From: Shinisaurus crocodilurus
Taxonomy: Eukaryota; Chordata; Lepidosauria; Squamata; Shinisauridae
Assembly (NCBI GenBank): GCA_021292165.1
Contig: CM037879.1
Coordinates: 21,537,525 to 21,601,524 of the forward strand
Reading direction: 5' to 3'
Length of the DNA stretch: 64,000 nt
Both the position numbers and the translations under genes were made by a program. This document shows positions 35,256 to 47,800 of the stretch, piece after piece. The notes beneath the pieces were generated by a model, which saw nothing but the letters and a program-made list of their open reading frames with translations, was not told the origin of the DNA and did no database searches. Each line of letters begins with the position of its first letter. Position 1 is the stretch's first letter.

Positions 35256-36549
35256 CGTGGCTTCCTTGAACCGCTACAGGTAGAGTGGCCTATGGTTAGC
35301 ATGGAGCAACGGTGCTTGCTTTCCAGCCACAAAGTGCATGCCTGTCATAATGGCCATCTCCATCAACTACCTGGTGAGTGCTGAGCTGAGAAAGGGAAGA
35401 GTCTAAGTCCCAAAGTAAGTCCTAAGGGAACCCCAGCCTCATGGCCTCCTGGGATCACACGGTAGTAGGCCTTGCAGTGGGGGCCCACAACGAGCAGGTG
35501 AATTGGGATAGGGTCCAGAGGACTGCTTTCCTAGTTGTATGCAAGGCAGGAGACCACCTGCATATACTTTTCGCCCATCTTCACACACTCCTGTAGCCAA
35601 GCATTCCAGCAGGCAGTCAAGGGAGAGATAACCCCATTCTTCAGACAGGGAGAGGGACTGCTCCTAGAGTTTAATCTCGGAAATGAAATGCTTTGAAAAA
35701 CACATTTTAACTGCTTAAGAATGGCTGGATATGTAGCAGCCAACACAGTGCCTTCTGAAGCTGAATCTAACCCACACTGAACTTTTCCTCTGCGCACTTT
35801 TTCTTCCTGTGGGGATGGGGAGGATATACAGTCTGTCTACAACGTGCCAAACTCAGTGCAGAACTGCAAGTGGAACTGAGGCAGGGTGTGCACTTCAGTT
35901 CAAGAGCTCGGACGTTCCTCTCCTCACAGGAGATATTGCTTGCTTGTTTGCGAGGCATGCTTCTGTTTATAGCCTGTGCAAGAGATGTGTTTAAGCTGCC
36001 GGAGGTGGTTTTTGTTGCCTGCCTTTGATACCACAAGAACGGAGTAAATTATACAGATCTGAACATGGAACCATGTCACAACTTTGGTGACACAGACCAC
36101 CTCTATCTGGTCAGAACTCTGGTAGCTTTAAAAGACACAGACAAGAAGAAAGCAAAGCATGGAGAAACAAGTTACCAAACTCTGACATGAGCTGCTATGT
36201 ATTTTCTACCACGTCCATGTTCATGCGATAAGGATGCCCATTTTGATACAGCAGATGGGATCAGAAGAGCTGCTTTGGCTCATGCAAGGGGATTGCAGTG
36301 GCCCATTGGGTTTTTTTGTTGTTGTTTTTACATTTTCTTAAAACTGACCCCTCCACGACCACTTTGGGAAATCCCCCCCTCATTTTCTAAAGTAGACTGC
36401 CACAGGGCAGGGGGAAAGGCTAGTGTCTTAAGGAAAACCAAGTCGAAAGGCCACTTGTGTTTGTAGGAGGAGTTCCACAGTACTTTGCACAAGGAAGAGC
36501 AAGCTGAAATGTCAAGCCGACCCGCAACAAAATCAAGCCGACGCCAAGT
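35256..36549. other. Intergenic gap between converging genes
   Basis: About 1.3 kb between the inferred ends of CUL7 and the PACS gene. I see no exon, RNA gene or clear repeat. Short open frames here have no family resemblance. Confidence 0.5.
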
Positions 36550-36569
36550 CACAATGGTACCAGCATTAA

Positions 36570-36575
36570 TTTATT
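36570..36575 (-). terminator. Distal poly(A) signal for the PACS gene
   Basis: TTTATT on the plus strand reads AATAAA on the minus strand, about 2.14 kb past the PACS stop. Confidence 0.5.
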
Positions 36576-36979
36576 AAAATTAATCCAGAAAGCAACCTTA
36601 CATTAAGTTTAACAAAAATAGAATCTTGTAAAAAATGGGGTTAACCCACCATCCCTGCTCTCCTAAGCACGAGCAGCTGCGTCCGCCGGGCAGGCGCCAT
36701 AGCACAGTTTAGGTCTCTTGAGTTCGGTAGGAAACACTTTCAAGGCAGGGGGGGTTGGTTTGGCAGTTCTAGTGACACGAGCTCCAGAGGAAAGCCCCGG
36801 CCGCGGAGCTGGCCTGGTGGCTGGGGGTTAAGAGAGAGGAAGGGGGCATCTGTGAATCCCGTCAGGGAGGGCCAGGGAGTACCACTAGCTGCCACCGGAA
36901 GGCTACCCTCGGGACACCTTGCTGCGATTTCTGGCTCTCTCGTTCAACTTTTGTTCTGGCTCTTCTTCCATTTAAGTAC

Positions 36980-36985
36980 TTTATT
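36980..36985 (-). terminator. Proximal poly(A) signal for the PACS gene
   Basis: A second AATAAA on the minus strand, about 1.73 kb past the stop, so alternative 3' ends are possible. Confidence 0.45.
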
Positions 36986-38460
36986 TTTAAAAAGAAGGGG
37001 AATTTCTTCCTGCCTGCACATCCATCCCACCCTGCCGTCATTGCGCCTGACCATGCCGCTGCATCTCGCACTTGTCAAGCCTCCTCCATCTGACACAGTG
37101 CAGCAGGCCCACTGAACACAGTGCAGCAAAGGCAGAACTCGGCCCGACTTGCAGGTCCAAGGGCTGCCCTCAGACCAAATCGGAGAAAGTGCTGCCTCAG
37201 GAGGGCTTCCTCCTAGCAGCTACAAATGGAGTGTATTGACTTAAGAAGCTGCTTCCATCGCAAGAAAGCACCTTCCCCACAGCATCTTCACTCACCAGGA
37301 TAGAGGCAACGGAGCCCAGTCTGCCCCACCACCTGCGTGAGCAGTAAGTCTCTCTGGTACTTCCACTACCTGGCAGCGTGCACGGGCAAATGAAGCAAGC
37401 TGTGTTTACACATTGCTAAAGTACATCTGATGGGAAGAGAGCCTCACCCCATGCCTTGAGATACCTTTTTGTCCCGATTTCCCTGTACCCTCCCCTACAG
37501 ACTGGAATAGACCAAGTAGTGGAGAAGTGCCTACCTTCTCCCCAACCCCTCCCTTGCTTCTTGGCAAGGTCTTTCCCTTTCTATTCCACTCATTTGAACT
37601 TCTCTACCTCTCCCTCAAAAGCTGGCCTGCTGTGCTTTAAAGTGGCAAAGAGCCATTCTGTGGTTCTTCCCTTTGCTCTGCTATGACAGAGCAAGCCTTC
37701 CTGCTGACTTGCAGCAGATGCTGGACCAAGTGCTGCCCCGAACCCGGACAGTTGTGCCAGCTCTCTCGCTTGTGCCCACAACTGATGAATGGGGGGGGGG
37801 GGAAGTGACTCATCCAGTATCTTCCTTGAGAACATCAGGGTGGCAGGAACTGCACGAAGCAGCCGGTACCCCACCTGCTCCCCAAGGGCAGCGTCTGCTG
37901 CAGAAACAAACACTGTGCACGTCTTTGTTGCCATCTCTGTACCTCTCGCTTTATATACTCTGGTCTTCACATATTCCAAGGGCATGAAACGCCCAACAGC
38001 GCCAGCCCCACTCCAACAGGGAGGAGCCGCATAGGAGAGAGGGGAAAGCTGCTTCATGTTAAAAAAAAAAGAACAAGGTACCAAGATCCCAGTAGCCCTC
38101 GGTGAACGCTGAGAGAGTCAGCAAGAGTGGCACTTGTGGGCAGAGGTCCAGCTTGCCCAGAATGCTACTGGGTTATCCTGGCTGAGCAACCCTAGGAGGA
38201 GGGCGTTAACACACGTTTTTCCTACTAGAGTTTTACATGGTAGCAGCTGAATGTCAAAGAGAACCTGCCTTCCCCTTCCTTGCCCAAGCCAGCCAGGCAA
38301 GGCATGGAAGGGAACCGAGTCCCATCTGCCACCACAAGCTGAAAGCCAGTTGGGGGGGGCTGTACATATGCCCTCAGCCTCTTTCATTCCTGACCCCACT
38401 AGAACGGAGAAGACTGGCCTGGCATTCTACTCCCAAGAGTTCAGGTTGAGAAGCCGTGTG

Positions 38461-38487
38461 TCTGTGTCTGTGTGTGTGTGTGTGTTC
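38461..38487. repeat. TG dinucleotide run
   Basis: Imperfect TG/TCTG repeat within the PACS 3' UTR. Confidence 0.8.
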
Positions 38488-38718
38488 CTTCCATTTTCTA
38501 GGACCCAAGTTCACGTTAAACTAAAAAATTCATGGGTGAGACGTAAAGCAAATTGGGACGCTCCTTGTACAGAACAAATGGAGCAAGCAGAGCCCTGGCC
38601 AGATTTGGGCTCCGGCACTGGGCAGTCAGTCAGTCAGTGTTCAGAAGCAAAGAAGCTGGATACTCCCTCCTCTGTTCCATCTGGCAGAGCCCAGTCCTTC
38701 CAGGCAGCCTGGTTCTTA

Positions 38719-38834
38719 TCACGCACTCTTTGTGTAGCCAAAGATGCCGATTGGGAAATGCTTGACGTGTGTCGGCCACTGTGCGGCCAGCTGGAAAAAC
38801 TTCACATCGTTCCACTCAACGCCATCGATACAAA
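38719..38834 (-). CDS. PACS terminal coding exon and stop
   Basis: Reads [20 protein letters not shown] then [17 protein letters not shown] and TGA (38721-38719). The final residues fit the GIFG/CIFG ending of PACS2 better than the GLFSG ending of PACS1. Acceptor tcttgcag. Confidence 0.95.
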
Positions 38835-41800
38835 CTGCAAGAAAGATGACAGAAAGACACTCAGACTGAGAGCAGCAAAGGCAGAAGCGTTTCGAGCATC
38901 TGACTGGATCTCCAGGGGAAGGAAGACCAAAAGAAGAGTATTATGATGTAAAACAAAACCTTTTGGGGCCTGTGGGCACATTTGGCAATCTGAGAAACTG
39001 CTGTGGTCACCACCACAAAATGGCTGCCATGGGAAACATAGCTAGTCATACAGGACACCTGCCCATACAACTGTGTACAAGGCAGAGATGGGGTCTGAGC
39101 CCCAACACACTAAACACTGCTTTGAACCCACAGTTTTTAGCACAGAAACCCTATTTCACAGAAGGCAAATTCTTTTTCTCTCCCCTCACTCCTCAGCCAG
39201 CCAACTCATTCCTCCTCATCTCTTTTTCTCTCTCACTCTGGATCACCACCCATGGAGCACGCATTCTCTTCCCCCCGCCCCCAACACACACTTTTTCACT
39301 CTCTCGCTCTCGTCTTCATTTCCTAACAATGTCTCTGAACCCCATCATGTAGCCCAGAGACATTCATGTGAAATTAAGATGGCACCAGCTGGAGGAACCT
39401 GGGTGGGACGCCAAGAAAATTGTCCATGGGCACCATGTTGCCTACACCTGATGTCAAAGGATTCTTGGGTGTGATGATGGTATTCAGGGTAAATTGAGGA
39501 TGTTTTGTAGAGCGCTAGAGGACTCATTTGGGAAGCCATGCAGCAGCTCGGCCACGATCGGCCCCACACCAGGGAAGGGCATGAGCTGGCCCACTTACCA
39601 CGCAGCATGGTGTTCTGGTGCTTGGCTGTGCAGATCAGGCGTGTGATCCCCTCAATCACTTGGCTCTTCGGTTCCAAGTCCTTATCTTTAGGTTTCTTAC
39701 TCAGGAACATCACTGCCAAGGACAGCAATAAGAGACTCAACAGAGGCACACGCAGTGAAATCCTTTCTGTAGCTGAGCCAGTGCTGGGAAATGTTCTGGC
39801 CCATTCCACAATGCCTGCAAAGGGTCGGCTAGAAATCTGACCATGAGCAAAGCTTGTATGGGCTGATAAAAGAGCCCCGATGCTGCTGGCAGTTACCTTT
39901 CTTGTTCTTCTCCTTGGTGACCACAGTCATGGCCATGGTGCTGGGTGGGGTCAGCTCCCCAGGGCCAGGGATGCGGCTGACCTGCAGGGAGCGGAAATTG
40001 CTTTTCAGGGTGTTCTTGATGCCCGTTTCCCGCTTCTCGGCTTCTTTTCTCTTCTCTGGCCCCTGAGCTGTCCAGTAATCTACCTGCAGGCCCATTACCT
40101 CCACACCAGGGCTCAAATTGCTGGGGGGAAAGAGAAAACTAAGTTATAGCAAAAAGACTCTGAGCCAAGCTAAGCAATCGGCAGAATCATGGAATGCAGT
40201 TCATGCTGGACTGCACCACTCTAACCTGTAAGGCAGGGGTGCACAACGTATAGTCTACAGGCCACATGTGGCCCCGTGGCACCCCAAAACGATTTTTAGA
40301 AGACAAAATGGTGCTCTATAGCAGCTATGGAATGCTGAAACAGACACAGCTTGCAAACAAGATACATTTGTCTGTTTTAGTGCTACTGAGTGCTATGGAG
40401 CAGTTTGCCATAACATTCTGGCAGCAAACAAAGCAATTTTTCACCCCCTCCCAGTATGGCCCATGGGGAAAAGGGGGGGGGGGGCAAAATGGGCTCCTGC
40501 AGCTGCCCACTGTTGTAAGTGGAACAGGGGGTCACATTTTTGAATGCTCCCATATAAAAAGCCTCCTGGGTAAAGGAAACTAGAATTTCAAAGAGAAGGG
40601 TTTTAGCCTTCTCTTCTACATACTAGGTTTTGTTGGGGTAAATTTTTGGTTTTTAAATGCAAGGAATTTTTAATCTGAGAAAAACAGTCAGACATGTGAT
40701 TCCCTCCTCCCCTTGCAGTCTAAGGTGGTACAGTCTAGCAGGAACTGCACCACATGATTCTGCCGATCATGTAGTTTGGCTCCCAGATTGACTTGCCTGC
40801 TTCTTTTTTCTGAGCACCTGCTCCAAGGCCCACTGTGACTGTAGCCAGCCTCCTAAATCCATCCCATTCCCACAGGAGTCTCCAGAAGGGTAGATTGATT
40901 TAAATCAAAGGGATTGAAATCACGGATTTAAAATACCCCCCCCCCCAAGTTGATTTAAATCGAGTATCCCATTGAAATGTTTTCATATATTTCCTGAACA
41001 ATGGTGCAAAGCTGACCACTAAACCATGTTAATTTACAACTACTGTAAGTAAGATTATTATTTACACTCATTCTTACAAGCAGGCTTTGTATCTCTTTGT
41101 CTCACTAGATACTTAGCATGCTTTCCTTTTTTAACTATATAGGAAATGTTTTTAAAATATTCTATATAGTCTTTCTTATGACCAGCACCCATGACAGTTG
41201 AGGTTAACAGCACAATTCTATGCATGTCTACTCAGAAATCAGTTCCATTGAGTTCAATGGGGCTTACTCCCAGGCAAGGGGTTATATCACGATTGCAACC
41301 TAAGTATGGGAATACAGGAAGATGCACACTGGACAATTTTGTCTTCTCTTTTTCTTTCTAGTGCTTATATTTGAGAAATGATCAGATTGGTTCTTCATTT
41401 GAATAGAAAAGCCTGCTTAACTCAGTGATCTGGTTCACACGTAACAACAGAGTATGGGTTGTTGTTGAATCTCGGGTTGTTGTTACGTGCGAACCCTGTA
41501 CTAAGGTTTAGCTATGGGTTGTTAATCACAAGCAACCCAGAGTTCGGAACCCAACAACAAACATGGGTTCTCTTCCTGGTTGTTTGTGATTACCAATCCA
41601 TAATTAAACCATAGTGCAAGGTCCATACGTAATGACAACCCATGATTCAGCAACAACCCATACTCTGGGTTGTTACATGTGAACCAGGGCAGTGTATCTG
41701 GCAGAGCTGTTGATTCAGTTTAAAGATTAACTGTATGACTACCATACTTACAGCCAGTTTATTTAATGTTAACCTAGTTATTTAAGAGAAACTCAGTATT

Positions 41801-44790
41801 AACCTGTTTTTAAAAAATTAAAAATCCAATTTAAATTTTCAAAAATCCAAGCTTTCTGTGTGTAATTTTAAAAAATGAATCATCTATCTTTATCTACCCT
41901 GCTATATTGTCTTTCTGTCTTAACTAACTCCTCTGCCTCGCTTGGCCCAGCTCCACTGCCACATGAGCACAGAATAGCAACAATCCTATCCAGCCTTTGT
42001 CTTTGCACTTGTGACTTTAGTCAGAGCAACAGAAACTGAAAGCCCAGAACTCTCAAACAAGAGCTGGTAGCTCGGATGGACAGAGCCATTTTCATAAGAT
42101 GTAAAACTGAAATGAATGCCAGTGTTTGATTGGTACGGAACTGAACGTGTGTGAGTGTGACAGACATTAATTCATCTTCATGAGACTGTAAGTGTAGGCT
42201 TAGCCAATCTATGAGATCTAATTGTAACTATGTTACTTTTTAAATGAGAGAGCAATTTAGTATTTTATTTATTATTATTTTTATTATTTTAAAATTCCAA
42301 TTTTAAATTTTAAAAAGTTTATTCTTTTTTTAAAAAATCCATTGATGTGCATCCACTGCCCTCCAGCCAGCAGCAGCCTTTTTCATACAAGCCCTCTGAC
42401 CACCATTTCTAGCTGTGCCTAACGCACGCCCAAACATTGCTGTTGCATTTGCCAAGCAGAGAATCCACACCTTCTGGCAGCAGGCTCCGGCTCTCTCAGA
42501 GTGACAGAAACCAAGAACTCGCTGACGTTGCTCAGCTGTTAGTACTCTAGATCAGGATCCCATCACGTGGCACTGATGCCGCCGAAAGGTGCTTACCCGG
42601 CTCCCGAGAGCCCACTGCTTACAGACGGAGAGGGCGGTGGGGTGCCCACTGCCTCCTTGGTATAGGGGGTCCCTCCACCAGATGGTGAAGATGAGCTTAG
42701 CAGTGAGCTGGTGCAGATGGTGGCATCATCAGAATCGACTAAGGAAAGGAAAAGAAGTCCTGATTATGATGGGGGCTCTTGTTTGCCAGCAGCGACTGTC
42801 CTGGGCCCTCTCCGACTTGTGCCTTTGCCACACCGGTTTGTGAAGTGAGCCTCCCAGGGAGAGGCCTTCACTCTTGCCAGGAAGAGCTTGAGCTCCAACT
42901 TTCAAGTCTTCCCAGAACTGACTGGTTTGGGCCATAGAGAGTGCCAGCCAACTCTCCTCTAACAGAGCTGCACCCCTTGTGTTGCATAAGACTGCAGGGA
43001 GTTCATCTCCCTGACCCGCCGAGCCTGTGTGCGCCTGTGTCTGTGGCTGTCTGCGGGTGGACGGGTGTGTTTGTGTGCATGCACACTTACAACCCCTCTT
43101 CAGCACTGTAAATGCATGGGATGGGTCTCTGTGCATGGTGCTTCTTTCTTTGCTTCTGCCCATTTGTCCCCGAGCTGACTATGTATGTTTGGATCACGCC
43201 AACAACACAAGGATGTTTTGTAAGCAAATAAGCCAGTGCCGTGTTTTACGACTGGTTTTGTTTCTTTGACTGTTTCACCTCAGGGGGTTCAAACAAGTGT
43301 TTTCCCAACTTCCAATATTACAAAGACAATAACTGCAGGGCCATTGTGGCATTTTATCATTCGGTCCATTCATTTTACAACGTGTACATTGTTTGCTCTT
43401 ACAAAGCGGGGGACTCTGTGACTTCTCCACCTTGGGAAGTTCATTGTTGTGAGAATGCAGGTTAGCCTGCTCTGGCCCCAATACTCTGCCTCCCCCCAGG
43501 CCCCAAATTCACTAGTACATCAGAGTTTGGTCTGTGTTGGGTCCTTGGAAGACATAGCCAGGCAGGTGAGGACAGAGCCAAGCTGCAGAAGCTCCAGGCC
43601 CCAACTCTGCCGCCTCCAAAGTCTGCTTCTCACCTGAGGTGTTGAAGGACTGTTCCACAAGTCCCACCTTCACCACCTGCCAAGGCACAAGGGAGGAAAA
43701 AACACCACACTCAGCACCAAGAGAGTTGCCAAGAGCCAACTTTCAACCACCCCATCACACCCAGCCCCCACACCAAATCGCAGCGACATCTCTAATTACG
43801 GTGCTTTGGCTTTCTGCAAGACAACCTCCCTTGCAAACATCTCAGGGTTTCACAGGGAAGGTCATCAAGGGGAAAGGAACGTGTCAGGATTATTTTGCAG
43901 TTACTGTCTGTCCCATCCCAACGACACTCACCCCAACAAATGGCACAAATTTCTGGCAGGAATCCTCGTCTGGGCTGTGAAACAGAACAGAGGTGAGTTA
44001 CAAGTGGCAAGGCCCCTCTGCCTGTAAAGGCAATGGCAAAGTGTAGCTCATGCCCCCAGCTTTACCTCCCATCATCCTTTGCTGGTCACATCACCAAAAG
44101 CCTCCTGAACAGCGCGGGAATAGCTTTGCCCCACCATCTGACCCAAGCAGAACAGCCAGGCTTTTGTGGCTGTGGTTGCTGGGTCCGGGTTTAGTCTTGG
44201 ACATCCACAGCAAAAACCGGACGTTCTAAACAAGCAACTATCACAGAGCCAAGCAACGGTGTCCCTTCCGGGGGATGGGGGTGGGAGGGAGAAAGCAGGA
44301 TAGAACCCTCTGCTCCACATAGCATAGCAACCTCCCTGCCACCCAACCCAGGATCACACTGCATGGGGAGGTTGGGGGGGGGAGGAGCAAAGGGACAGAT
44401 GCAGAAGAGGCTCAAATGGGAGGAGGGGTTCCCTTTGCCCCCGCTATTTCCACAGCGGGGAGTTGACACATGCAACCAGGAACAGCCAGCAGCCCTTGCC
44501 TCACACAAGGCAGACAGGGGAGGAATCGGTCCTGTTCCTAGACAAAGAGAGGAGACGGACGGACACAGAGGATAGAAGGCAACACTGCAGCAAGCCACAG
44601 TCCAATACCTGATATAAAAATCAAAATAGAGGCTTCTTTTCCTTGAATGCCAAAAACCAAGAAGAGGGAGAGGCGTAAGCACTGCTGGAACACAAGCCGT
44701 TAAGACACTGGCGCTTGGAGACAACACACAGTGCCCACCTTGCCCAACAAGGCTGGGGCAAGCAATGCTACACTGTGCTCCGCATGGGAG

Positions 44791-44832
<42 letters not shown>

Positions 44833-47800
44833 CACTGGCCTGAGCTGACGTGGCTGTGGTAGTGGGACACCCCTTCCCAAGAACACAGATGTGCCTGTCT
44901 AGATTTGTGTGGAGGAGGGCTCCAGAGCCCATCAACAGGGAACAGGACTGTTCTGGATGCATCCAAGCAGCAGCTTCGTGTAGTTCCCAGTTCTGCACTT
45001 GCAAACCGAGCCAGAATTTATTTGTTTGACATTTATATGCCACCCAGGGCGGGTTGCGGAAGCAGGGAAACGAGGTGCCCTGCAAAATGCATGTACCAGC
45101 ACCAGCTCCAGATTGGGCGGGGGGGAGCTTGGACACAATACCCTCAGAGGGCCCACCTCCTCCTTGCCAGTGCCCATTTACTCACCCTCTTCCATGTGGG
45201 CCACCCAAAAGGAGAGGAAGAGGTGAGCGGAGGCTGTTGCTGCTCGCTCCTGCCACTGCTCCCTCCTCTCTCAGGGCAGGTGAACAGGCAGTGGTAAGGA
45301 AGAAGGGGCAGCAGGGCCAGGGCGGGACAGAAAGCCCCAGAAGAGAAAGAGGTGAGGGGGCAAAAGTGTGGGTAGGGATAGCACCAAACTAGCGACACAA
45401 AAGAAGAGGCAAAACCTCTTAAGGGTGAGTAATTGGTGGTCTGCCAGAAGTTAGACTCCAAGGGCGGTATCCAACAGTGTCATTCTGCAAACGCAAATAT
45501 CACTAGCGGAGCTCCGCTGAATCTTTCTGTTGTGCAAGTGGTTGTGTGTTGCTCAATGGGTTGCACAAGAGTTATGCACAACCCATTGCACAAGAGTTAT
45601 GTGCAATGGGTTGCATAACCATGCTTCCGCAAACATAATTTTAGTTAGATTCTTTTCTTGCACATAGTTTAGAATCTAGTTTCCACTAGAGCAACATCAT
45701 TTGTGCTAATGGAATGAATGACACAGTTGGATACTGCCCCAACTCCCAACAGCCCCAGCCAGTACGATCAATGGTCAGGGATTACGGGAATTGTAGTCCA
45801 GTAACATCTGGAGGGCCACAGCTTCCCCATCCCGGTCTTAGGTACTGGAATGTGCATGTGTGCGCATGCGCATATACATCATTCCATCTAATCCAGCTGA
45901 CTATATTGAATTCAATGGAATGATTCTGTAAAGAAACAAACACACTTTTTTCAATGCCTGGGAGATCCCTTGCCTCTCTTTTGTTGTTGGCAAACTGAGG
46001 TGTGGGCCACAGCAGGCGACCCGCAGTGCCAACCCCCTGGTGCCAGCCCTTTGCTTTTTGCTACACGATTACACTGAAGCGCCGGCAGACTCGGCAGTCT
46101 TAACATACGGCAATGACGCACAGAATCCTCTCCACTCAAGGTCGAGGATTACTAAATTGGCACCAGAAATGGTGCAGCAGTTTTCAAACTTTCTGTTTCA
46201 AAGGACATTGTGTTCACACCAACAAGGCTTCTGATGAGCCCCTGAAAGCTTGTCCCAGAATTCCTATGCATTGCAGGGGGTTCAAGGATGCATATGAAGG
46301 TGTTTACTTCACTTAAGTGGGGCACTAGCTGGGCCTGTCAGGCCTCATTCAATCTCACCACACATTGACTGAACGTGCAGCCAACACCAGTGGAATAGTG
46401 GAGCCAGGGCTTGCCGGGACACAGTGCCGACACTTTCGTAGTAGCAGGGATGCTGACGTCATCTGCCACCCCACTCGGAATTCCCCGTTCCCTCTGAGCT
46501 TAGCGGCAATCCTGGCAGTAGCTGCTGTGGGGAACTGAATTTTCCCAACAACAATTTATTGTTCCCTGTTGTCATGCAAAGTATTTTGGGGTGTCTTGGT
46601 CTTGAAAGGGCAATTAAGACCCATTCGTTTGGCAAAAAACCTGCTCCTGGTGGAGAGAAAAACTCCTAGAACTGCTTTGTTGATATGGGTGCCTGAATTT
46701 TGGGACTCTCCTTGGGGGCATGGCTATGGGGACTGCCGTGATGAGTGTCTGCACTTCAAAAAAATCACTGGGCTACAGGAAGAAAGAACTGCAACTGTAT
46801 GAAGGCCAGTTGCCAACGGAGTGATATGCCAAGGCTGAAGAAATTGTCCCCATGCCCAACTCTGATCATTTGGAAGAATGGAGGGACGTAGTCTGGATTT
46901 TAGAGAGGAAAAGAAAGGTGCCAAGGACAGCTCAGTCCAATGCCCCAGGCATTTATTGTTGGAGAATTCTTTTCACCAATTCAACATGTAGCTATATTAT
47001 GATGGACTTCAATGGCAATGTATTTTAAGAAACAGAGTGCATTGTATGTGTGCATGCTTTAAACCCCCTATCTGCTTGCTTGCCGTTACTGTCTTTGGTT
47101 ACATGAGGGGTTTAGTGAGACACAACAATGATTCAAAGCAGCACAGAGCCCCTCACTTGAAATTCAGGCTTGTCCAGGAGCCAAACGCCGCAGCACAAGG
47201 GCTGGACAAAGACATTTTGCTCCCCCCCAAGGTGGCTGCACCACAGAATCCCAAGCGGTGCATCCCAGGACCCCTTAGAGTCTCGTAGAGAACTCTGGAG
47301 AATAACACTCAGGGCATGTGCAGCTTCGTTGCCCCCCCCCCCCTTCTGGATACTGCTTGCAGTGTTTGTGCTGTTGGGCCAACCCCGAGTGCAATAAGCA
47401 CATACCTACACCAAAGACATGCTAACGGGAGGCTCCCCCGATAGAAAGCAACATCTCATCTCCGAGCTTCAGTTTTCTGGGTCTATTCACACAACCACAG
47501 GCCATGTGGTAACTATGGGAAATGCTTCTGTGCGTTGTGTTGTGTTGCAGCCTCTGGCAAGCTAGCTGCATGCGCACGTACCTGCGTGGGGCCATCAGGC
47601 ATTTGGCATACACTGCCACTGCAAATGTCTGTAAAGCAATGCCAAAAGCCAAAGCCTGCACATGGCAGCGGGTGTGGAAGACCAGCTCACCAGTTTGCTT
47701 TTTTCCACAGCTGCCAAGTGCCCGGATTATTGAGTGAACAGGCCTTGTGGCCCCCTCCTCTCCATCCTCACTCAGCACCACTGGCCGCCTTTGTTTCTGG

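Larger units (their letters stand above)
36550..38718 (-). other. PACS-family gene 3' UTR (inferred)
   Basis: Minus-strand sequence between the PACS stop and the distal poly(A) signal, about 2.15 kb. It contains a short TG run (38461-38487) but no transposon that I recognise. Confidence 0.55.
40887..42358. mobile_element. Possible long DNA element with GATTTAAATC motifs
   Basis: Left text GGGTAGATTGATTTAAATCA and right text ATCCATTGATGTGCATCCAC look like two ends of one A/T-rich element. CTCCAG flanks both sides. Two smaller MITEs are nested within. Confidence 0.35.

Noticed and set aside
44191..44966. Open frames with His-Thr repeats near 44.2-45.1 kb
   Set aside because: They are translations of the TG microsatellite and flanking intron; no homology or splice support.
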